The notes below the pieces were generated by a model that saw nothing but the letters and a program-made list of their open reading frames with translations, did no database searches and was not told the origin of the DNA. A DNA stretch of 64,000 nucleotides from the NCBI GenBank assembly GCA_902771155.1, contig CACXVS010000026.1, positions 1 through 64,000 on the forward strand. The letters are read 5' to 3'. How positions within the stretch are numbered: position 1 is the first letter of the stretch; each line of letters opens with the position of its first letter. The DNA is from an uncultured Prevotellaceae bacterium (GTDB lineage Bacteria > Bacteroidota > Bacteroidia > Bacteroidales > Bacteroidaceae). Both the position numbers and the translations under genes were made by a program. This document shows, in pieces, positions 58,168-64,000 of the stretch.

Positions 58168-59580
58168 ATGTCAGATCAGAAATTCAGAGTAGAGTCCGAC
58201 CTCTTAGGCGAACTCAAAGTTCCAGCCGACGCATTATACGGCGTACAGACACAGCGTGGTATCAACAACTATCACATCTCTCGCAAGACGATGTCGATGT
58301 ATCCCGACTTCATCATTGCCATTGCTTACGTCAAGCTGGCAGCAGTTGAGACCAACCACACCCTCGGCGTCATCAGCGACGAGATTGCAGGTGCCATCTC
58401 TCAGGCCTGTCGCGAAATCATCGACGGCAAGTGGCACGACAACTTCCCCATCGACATGATGCAGGGTGGTGCAGGAACATCTGTCAACATGAATGCCAAC
58501 GAGGTGATAGCCAACCGAGCCCTCGAGATTATGGGCCACGAGAAGGGCGACTACCAGTATTGCTACCCCAACGACCACTGTAACTGCGGACAGTCCACCA
58601 ACGACGTCTATCCCACCACCATCCGTCTGGCCCTGATTCGTATGAACAAGAGTCTGGTGGCGGCACTTACAGGCCTGATTAGCGCCTTCCGCTATAAGGG
58701 CGACGAGTTTAAGGACTGCATCAAGATGGGTCGCACCCAGCTGCAGGATGCCGTTCCCATGACCTCTGGTCAGGAGTTCAATGCCTATGCCAACAACCTC
58801 GAGGAGGAAATCCTGAACCTCGAGCGCAACGTGAAGCTGCTCCACGAGATCAATATGGGAGGTACGGCCATCGGTACAGGTCTGAACGCCGTTCCCGGCT
58901 TCGCAAAGCTCTGTGCCGCCAACCTGTCTAAGCTCACAGGCGAGGCCTTTGTCAGTGCCAGCGACCTGATTGAGGCTACCCCCGATACAGGAGCCTACGT
59001 CAGCTACTCTTCAGCCCTGAAGCGCCTGGCCGTGAAACTCTCCAAGATCTGCAACGACCTCCGTCTGATGGCTTCAGGTCCCCGTTGCGGTCTCCACGAG
59101 ATCAACCTGCCTGCAAAGGCCCCCGGCTCATCTATCATGCCGGGCAAGGTGAACCCCGTTATCCCCGAGGTCGTCAATCAGGTATGCTTCAAGGTGATTG
59201 GTAACGATACAGCCGTCAGCTTTGCTGCCGAAGCCGGTCAGCTGCAGCTCAACGTGATGGAGCCCGTCATCACCGAGTGCCTCATCGAGAGTCTGGTATG
59301 GCTGAAGAACGGCATCGAGACCCTCACCGAGGAGTGCGTACTGGGCATCACCGTCAACAAGGAGCACTGTCTGGAGATGGTCAAGAACTCTATCGGTATC
59401 GTTACAGCCCTCAATCCCTACATTGGCTACAAGACCTCTTCAAAGGTAGCCAAGGAGGCCTTCGAGACCAACCGCAGTGTTTACGACATCGTGCTCGAAA
59501 AGGGTCTGATGACACAGGAGAAGCTCGACGAGGCCCTCGACCCCGCCAAGATGCTTGCTTCTCACAAGTTCATCAAGTAA
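58168..59580 (+). CDS. aspA: Aspartate ammonia-lyase
   Basis: The 470-residue enzyme turns aspartate into fumarate and ammonia. The family signature GSSIMPGKVNPVIPEVVNQV, the N-terminal FRVESDLLGELKVPADALYG, the QGGAGTSVNMNANEV loop and NDHCNCGQSTNDVYPT are all present. Fumarate can serve as electron acceptor and leave as succinate through the Dcu antiporter. It is the last gene of the operon. A strong terminator follows. Confidence 0.97.
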   Translation: MSDQKFRVESDLLGELKVPADALYGVQTQRGINNYHISRKTMSMYPDFIIAIAYVKLAAVETNHTLGVISDEIAGAISQACREIIDGKWHDNFPIDMMQGGAGTSVNMNANEVIANRALEIMGHEKGDYQYCYPNDHCNCGQSTNDVYPTTIRLALIRMNKSLVAALTGLISAFRYKGDEFKDCIKMGRTQLQDAVPMTSGQEFNAYANNLEEEILNLERNVKLLHEINMGGTAIGTGLNAVPGFAKLCAANLSKLTGEAFVSASDLIEATPDTGAYVSYSSALKRLAVKLSKICNDLRLMASGPRCGLHEINLPAKAPGSSIMPGKVNPVIPEVVNQVCFKVIGNDTAVSFAAEAGQLQLNVMEPVITECLIESLVWLKNGIETLTEECVLGITVNKEHCLEMVKNSIGIVTALNPYIGYKTSSKVAKEAFETNRSVYDIVLEKGLMTQEKLDEALDPAKMLASHKFIK

Positions 59581-59602
59581 ATCGTTGGAACCCTACTACA
59601 TG

Positions 59603-59639
59603 CAAAGCCCCGATGACCGCAATGATCATCGGGGCTTTG
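59603..59639. terminator. Terminator after aspA (first copy of a duplicated hairpin)
   Basis: CAAAGCCCCGATGA (59603-59616) pairs over 14 bp with TCATCGGGGCTTTG (59626-59639), with the loop CCGCAATGA. A near-identical hairpin lies at 60946-60976 on the other side of the NagZ-like gene. Confidence 0.85.
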
Positions 59640-59686
59640 ATCCTCTCTGCGGCACTCACCGCCCTCGGCACTAATTGCTCATCATG

Positions 59687-60850
59687 TCAATTCGACACGC
59701 CCTTTTTCATTTTCAATATCCGTCGGACGCTCTGGTTGATGCGCTCCTCGCTGATGGTGCCCTTGTCGATGGCTTCGATGACGGCATCGAAGGCCTCCAC
59801 GAGATTCTTCGGACCCAGCACAATGTCAACGCCCGCCAGGATGCTGCCCAAGGCTGCCTCTGCACTGGTGTACTGCTGGGTGATGGCTCCCATCTCCATG
59901 CCGTCGGTGATGATGATGTTCTGGTAGCCCAGCTCGCCGCGCAGCTTGTCTTGCAGGATGACTGACGACATGGTGCTGGGGACATCGGAGCCCGTGACAT
60001 TTGGTGCGCCGATATGGGCGGTCATGATGAGCTGGCAACCCCATTGGATGCCTGCCTTGAAGGTTACCATCTCACAATCCATCATCTCTGCCCACGTCTT
60101 CTGGGTTGATGCGTAGCCGAAGTGGGTGTCGGTCTGCGTGTCGCCGTGACCGGGGAAGTGCTTGATGCAGCCTGTGATACCCGCATCCTTCAGGCCTTGC
60201 AGATAGCTGGTTACCATCGGTGCAGCCACCTGAGGGTCGTCGCTGAAGGCACGGGGGCCGATGATGATGTTCTCAGGATTGGTATTCACATCGGCTACCG
60301 GCGCAAAATTGATATCAAAACCGTAGTGCTTCAGGTAGGTGCCGATGGTGTTGCCACACTCGTAGGCTTTGCTCGGGTCGCCTGTAGCCCCGATGGCTGC
60401 CATCGACTCATACTTCTTGACGTTGAAATTGGGATTGTTGGCCAGGCGCGCTATACGCCCGCCTTCCTCGTCGATACAAAGCAGGGGACTCCCGTTCAGG
60501 GCCCGTATCTGGGAGATTAGCTTCGACAGCTGTGTCTCGTCGTCGATATTCCAGGCATAGAGGATAAGTCCGCCGATGGGGTAGTTGGCGTTCACATCGC
60601 GCATGGTCTTGTTCACCTCAAGGATAGGGTTTTCCTGAAGGTCGGAATAGGCATTCCAGTGAATGGTGGTGTCGAGTGTTTCCATGCGTACGAAGAACAT
60701 CTGTCCCACTTTCTCGCGCAGCGTCATCTTGGCGAGTTGCGCTTCCACCTCATCCTGCGGCACGACGGGATTGTCGTCGTTAGAGCACGAGGTAATCATC
60801 AGACCGCAAACCAAGACGGCGGTCAGCTTCCATAAAGCAAATTTTTTCAT
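59687..60850 (-). CDS. GH3 beta-N-acetylglucosaminidase-like lipoprotein (NagZ-type)
   Basis: The 387-residue lipoprotein (lipobox MITSCSN, Cys 22) holds a single GH3 barrel of the NagZ type. Visible are REKVGQMFFVRMET, DEEGGRIARLANNP, the NagZ loop KHFPGHGDTQTDTH with the catalytic His-Asp pair, and the nucleophile Asp in IIITDGMEMGAI. NagZ removes GlcNAc from muropeptides or chitooligosaccharides. The lipoprotein signal puts this one in the periplasm or at the surface, unlike cytoplasmic NagZ. The ATG at 60850 was chosen for the signal. A TACCTTTG promoter follows upstream. Confidence 0.92.
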   Translation of the reverse strand: MKKFALWKLTAVLVCGLMITSCSNDDNPVVPQDEVEAQLAKMTLREKVGQMFFVRMETLDTTIHWNAYSDLQENPILEVNKTMRDVNANYPIGGLILYAWNIDDETQLSKLISQIRALNGSPLLCIDEEGGRIARLANNPNFNVKKYESMAAIGATGDPSKAYECGNTIGTYLKHYGFDINFAPVADVNTNPENIIIGPRAFSDDPQVAAPMVTSYLQGLKDAGITGCIKHFPGHGDTQTDTHFGYASTQKTWAEMMDCEMVTFKAGIQWGCQLIMTAHIGAPNVTGSDVPSTMSSVILQDKLRGELGYQNIIITDGMEMGAITQQYTSAEAALGSILAGVDIVLGPKNLVEAFDAVIEAIDKGTISEERINQSVRRILKMKKGVSN

Positions 60851-60874
60851 AACTGTAGTTTTAAAATGATGGTG

Positions 60875-60882
60875 CAAAGGTA
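60875..60882 (-). promoter_or_regulatory. Promoter -7 box (TACCTTTG) for the GH3 gene
   Basis: It reads caaaggta on the + strand, 25 bp upstream of the ATG at 60850. Confidence 0.65.
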
Positions 60883-60945
60883 CACATATTCGGCAACATG
60901 GCAAAGTTTTTTCCCCCCTTTTTAATTGTTTTTTGAGAGGTTTTG

Positions 60946-60976
60946 AGCCCCGATGAATGCAATAATCATCGGGGCT
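60946..60976. terminator. Terminator after the P5-like gene (second copy of the duplicated hairpin)
   Basis: AGCCCCGATGA (60946-60956) pairs over 11 bp with TCATCGGGGCT (60966-60976), with the loop ATGCAATAA. Stem and loop match the hairpin after aspA at most positions. On the - strand it follows the P5-like gene stop by 14 bp. Confidence 0.8.
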
Positions 60977-60990
60977 TATCATTAGATGAT

Positions 60991-61407
60991 CTAGTGGCAT
61001 ATGCCCCATCCTCGCAGCATGGCGAAGTAGTCCAGATTGGCGGTGCCGTTCTCCTGAATCGCCATGGCCACGCCTATCATCATCCAGCGTGAGGGCCTTT
61101 CCTTCGGGTCGCCTATCGGCTCGTCGGCGTCGATACCAGTCAGGCGGCTTACGTTCTCGATGTACGCCCTGGTGTTGTTCTCCGACTCAGGTGCCCACCT
61201 GCTCACAATCCCCCTGATGGTGCCGAGACCATACTTAAGGTAGTAAGTCCTGGTAAGCAGGTGGAAGGCAGCCCTCCAGCCATATTCTAACGATTTGAAC
61301 TGTACAAAGGCATGGTCGTTCTGCACCTCTGCCATACCCATCCACAGGTCTTTCGACCTGCGGATGTTCAATGGGTTGTTGTTCCTAATTCCTCGTGGTA
61401 ACATCAT
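60991..61407 (-). CDS. Structural protein P5-like protein
   Basis: This is a protein of about 138 residues that starts MMLPRGIRNNNPLNIRRSKD and continues FVQFKSLEYGWRAAFHLLTR and RWAPESENNTRAYIENVSRL. This is the pattern of the so-called structural protein P5 family that recurs in Bacteroidota genomes near VirE/DUF3987 genes. It resembles lysozyme-type or phage lytic domains (N-P-L-N-I-R opening). The actual activity is unproven. The frame opens at a TTG (61428), but the ATG pair at 61407/61404 is better. It follows the large VirE_N/DUF3987 gene by 62 bp. Confidence 0.75.
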   Translation of the reverse strand: MMLPRGIRNNNPLNIRRSKDLWMGMAEVQNDHAFVQFKSLEYGWRAAFHLLTRTYYLKYGLGTIRGIVSRWAPESENNTRAYIENVSRLTGIDADEPIGDPKERPSRWMMIGVAMAIQENGTANLDYFAMLRGWGICH

Positions 61408-61469
61408 TTTCAATTTAATATTTTTCAATTTTATAAATGTCCAAAGTGAATAAGTTATAACTTTATAAG

Positions 61470-63956
61470 TTAGGGTAGTTCCTGCACCAGTTTTCGATAC
61501 AGTCCGTATTTCACTTTTTCAATGACTTTCTCGTTTTGGAAACGATTGATGGCTTTCGATGCCGATGGCTGGGAGCACCCAAACACCTCCATAAACTGCT
61601 GCGTCTTGAATTCCTCGGGCAACTTACGGAAGCAGTTGTCATAGCGGGTGGTGCGTTTCCTGACAACAAACTCCTTGTTCTGGTCGGCGAAGTAGTTGAA
61701 CGCCATCTCGCCGAAGAAGAACTGCTGGCAGCGGTACTGGATCTCCATCGCCAGCCTACACAGACGGCGATCCCTGTCGTCCATCGTCAGCGTCTTCCTC
61801 TCCTGCCACTCCTCCCAATGCCTCATCAGGATAAAGGGCAACGAGATGCCGATGCCGTAGTACGGGATTCGCTTCAGCAGTGTGCGGTCGGCCTTGTCGC
61901 CGTTAAACTCCGCGATCTCCATGTGGCTGGTCTGCCACTCGTAGGTCTCGTCGTTCAGCGCCTCTATAGGCAGTTCGCCCTCCACCTTGTCCAGTCGGTA
62001 AGCCCACTCACGCAGCGCTTCCTCGGCCCCTTCCATCACCTCCTGATGACGCAGGGCTGTGCCCTTGTCGGGCAGCGGTATCACCGCCAGTCGGGTACTC
62101 ATACCAGTACCGAAGTTCCTCTGGTTCACCTTGCGGTGCAGGGCATAGGGCGTACCGGTGTAGATGAAGTTCCAGAACACGTTGAACATACCCGTCACGC
62201 TCTCCTGGTTGGCATACATCTGTCCGTCCTCCTCGTTGTGAAAGGCCTTCAGCTCCAGTATCTCGCGGTCTTTCCAGTCGCCGCCCTTGTTCTGCTTCGT
62301 CACGTTGTCGAGTTCGGCGTCAAACGAGAACATGTGCAGGTTCAGGGGCTGGCCCTGCACCGTCTCTACAGCCGCATTCATGTGGCGGATAAACTCCCCC
62401 GTAGCCGTTCGGGCTGGGTGCACCCGGATGCCCACCACAGGCCTTTTCAGCGCCTCGCCCTTCTGGGCTTTCGACGAGGTGGTTCGCTCCGTCCTGCCCT
62501 CCTTGTAGCGGTTCACCGCGTCGATCAGGCACTGGTCGGCCTGTATCATCGGGTCGGCAATAACCTTGTAGAACTCCTCTATCAGGTGCTTTCCCGCACC
62601 GGGGTCGCCGATAACGAAGATGCAGTAGTTCAGTCGGCGGATAATCTTCGGGGCAAACCAGAAGTGATACCAGGCCCGTGTCATCAGCGTGCCGAACAGG
62701 GCTGCCGACGAAAACAACACCGCAGGCAGCTTGTGCGGATGCACATTCAGGAACAGCTCCTTCAGGCAGGGGTAATACCCCGCCATCTCCTGCAGCTCCT
62801 CAGCCCAGTCATCCAGCGGAAGCACGGCGTAAACGTCGTTGTCGGCAGGGGTCTGAAGTGTGGGGGCTGTCGTCTGCGTCTCCTGGGCCTTGTCAGCCCC
62901 GGCAGCCTTCAGTGCCGCCACAACCTCGTCAGGCTTCTTCTGCCTGTACCGCCAACCCATAATCGAACTCACGGTGCCTGCCACGTCCTCACCCTCGGCG
63001 GCAAGGTCTTTCACCCAGGGCAGCGTCATCACCACCTCGGTAATCTTCGTAGGATTCTTACCTATCAGGTAGCGAAGATGGTCCGACAGCTCCACCAGTG
63101 TATCGTGCCGATGATGAGTGAGGTTTCTGCCCTCCATCCAGGCCTCTATGATTTTGGCGTAGCTCACGCCGTTATACATCATAGACTCAGCAGTCCGCAG
63201 GTCTCCTCCATCACCTCCCGATACGGCCGGTCTGTCTTCTCCAGCGCCTTCCACAGAGGCCATACGAGGGCTATCAGCACCACTCTTAGCAACGTCAATA
63301 GTAGGCTGGCTATGACCAGCATGATACTCATCATCATACTTCTTACCAAAATCTTCACTTTCATAATTAATCAGTCTTTCTTCGTCAATAAAAATAATGT
63401 CTTCACTCGTAGTCAGGAAAGCCCCGCGACTGCCATCCTTACAGGCCTCATCAGGGCTCAGTCCCAGTTTTCGTGAAAAGACAATCTGGTTGTCTATCAA
63501 ATTTCCCACATGGACATCAGCCATAAAGACCACCTTCAATCCATGCCCCGAAGGCGTTACGAACACAAAGAGAATACGACGCTTATCCTCGTCGGAAAGC
63601 TTCTCGTAGGCCTCCTGCCACACCTGGCGAACATTGCCGTCGATGTGGTCGAAGTCTATCACGCATAAACCGTTCAGATGGCAATCCTTCTGATTGCGCC
63701 AATGCCCCCGTTTCTTCGTCTTCTCGCCAGTATCCTTATTCTCGAACTCCTTTTCGCTCTCGTCGTAGGTGGCAATGAAGATCACAAACGGCAGACCCTT
63801 CTTCTTGGCATCGTATTTTTTCTTATCGCCACGAGCCAGCGCCTCGCGGGCCTCCCTGACTTTCCTAATAGTTTCAGGCGCCGTGATAAGCGCCCGAAAC
63901 TGTTCCAGAGTTACTACCTCAGTTGGCAAACCGAAGCTTCGTTGATAACAAAACAT
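61470..63956 (-). CDS. VirE_N (BT4734-like) and DUF3987 domain protein
   Basis: This is an 828-residue protein of the Bacteroidota accessory genome. The N-terminal BT4734-like domain (about 15-190) resembles primase-polymerase folds: LNGLCVIDFDHIDGN gives an Asp-x-Asp pair (about D101 and D103) and FVTPSGHGLKVVF a Ser-Gly-His loop. DUF3987 (about 380-760) has a phosphate-loop-like GDPGAGKH (about 450-457), where the usual Ser/Thr after Lys is His. The C-terminus is a winged-helix-like segment (CSQPSASKAINRFQNEKVIE). An in-frame TGA lies 6 bp before the ATG, so the N-terminus is complete. A role in replication or mobilisation is likely but unknown. Confidence 0.88.
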   Translation of the reverse strand: MFCYQRSFGLPTEVVTLEQFRALITAPETIRKVREAREALARGDKKKYDAKKKGLPFVIFIATYDESEKEFENKDTGEKTKKRGHWRNQKDCHLNGLCVIDFDHIDGNVRQVWQEAYEKLSDEDKRRILFVFVTPSGHGLKVVFMADVHVGNLIDNQIVFSRKLGLSPDEACKDGSRGAFLTTSEDIIFIDEERLINYESEDFGKKYDDEYHAGHSQPTIDVAKSGADSPRMASVEGAGEDRPAVSGGDGGDLRTAESMMYNGVSYAKIIEAWMEGRNLTHHRHDTLVELSDHLRYLIGKNPTKITEVVMTLPWVKDLAAEGEDVAGTVSSIMGWRYRQKKPDEVVAALKAAGADKAQETQTTAPTLQTPADNDVYAVLPLDDWAEELQEMAGYYPCLKELFLNVHPHKLPAVLFSSAALFGTLMTRAWYHFWFAPKIIRRLNYCIFVIGDPGAGKHLIEEFYKVIADPMIQADQCLIDAVNRYKEGRTERTTSSKAQKGEALKRPVVGIRVHPARTATGEFIRHMNAAVETVQGQPLNLHMFSFDAELDNVTKQNKGGDWKDREILELKAFHNEEDGQMYANQESVTGMFNVFWNFIYTGTPYALHRKVNQRNFGTGMSTRLAVIPLPDKGTALRHQEVMEGAEEALREWAYRLDKVEGELPIEALNDETYEWQTSHMEIAEFNGDKADRTLLKRIPYYGIGISLPFILMRHWEEWQERKTLTMDDRDRRLCRLAMEIQYRCQQFFFGEMAFNYFADQNKEFVVRKRTTRYDNCFRKLPEEFKTQQFMEVFGCSQPSASKAINRFQNEKVIEKVKYGLYRKLVQELP

Positions 63957-64000
63957 TTGTCAATCTTGCTTGTCAGATTGTACAGCTCTCTCCTTACGTC

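Noticed and set aside
61536..63476. 646-residue + strand open frame opposite the VirE_N/DUF3987 gene
   Set aside because: It is rich in Leu, His, Gln, Val and Arg with no domain, and it mirrors a strong coding sequence on the - strand.

Overview
The window looks like chromosomal DNA of a gut or rumen Bacteroidales bacterium, most likely Prevotella or a close relative. The reasons are: promoters of the Bacteroidota type (TTTG, about 20 nt, TAnnTTTG) in front of most transcription units; a PorT homologue; the ExbB-ExbD-ExbD-TonB cluster; DUF3098, DUF1599 and BT_3928-family genes; polysaccharide-degrading enzymes (GH53, GH5, GH3); and weak ribosome binding sites. Most of the sequence is ordinary core genome. 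The less ordinary parts are roughly 46.6-54.4 kb, the right edge, and several short non-coding structures.

Layout. 0-3.4 kb: end of a MacB-type ABC permease, a MacA-type adaptor and a TolC-type channel. 3.5-6.2 kb: an ECF sigma factor, a one-pass membrane protein and a secreted protein with an internal duplication. 6.3-12.9 kb: a GH53 galactanase, an orphan sensor kinase, a stand-alone AICAR formyltransferase, L19, a 5'-truncated ferredoxin gene and porT. 12.9-13.5 kb: a gene-poor stretch with a 180-bp nested palindrome. 13.5-19 kb: an ExbB/ExbD/ExbD/TonB/PstS-like/TPR operon. 19-24.1 kb: an aminotransferase, ribBA, an LptF/G-type permease and a START-like protein. 24.2 kb: a tRNA-Met gene that lacks its 3' end. 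24.4-29.4 kb: a GDSL hydrolase and a DUF1599/BT_3928/tpiA/SPOR/folE operon. 29.4-41.5 kb: GH5, CCA-adding enzyme, an RND efflux system (adaptor, pump, channel), an LpxA-like acyltransferase, a radical SAM protein and ftsX. 41.5-45.9 kb: DUF3098, uppP, truB, queA, folK and rpsO. 46-54.3 kb: an envelope-protein island. 54.5-59.6 kb: a C4-dicarboxylate antiporter, asparaginase, porin and aspartase operon. 59.7-64 kb: a NagZ-like GH3 enzyme, a P5-like protein and a large VirE_N/DUF3987 protein.

How the genes work together. The dcu/ansB/porin/aspA operon fits uptake of asparagine or aspartate, conversion to fumarate plus ammonia, and exchange of succinate in anaerobic fumarate respiration. The ExbB/ExbD/TonB operon would energise outer-membrane uptake. 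ftsX through folK groups envelope, tRNA-modification and folate functions in one run.

The best candidate for an undescribed system is the island at 46.7-54.3 kb. One operon encodes a LysM protein with a probable beta-barrel, a 744-residue lipoprotein of no recognised family, and an AT-rich lipoprotein gene whose product carries a caspase/gingipain-like His-Gly and Ala-Cys pair. Facing it is a second operon with a multi-pass membrane protein, a zinc-ribbon membrane protein and a lipoprotein. Two small genes in the window (ferredoxin and tRNA-Met) have lost one end while keeping promoter or terminator. These are either real small deletions or assembly faults.
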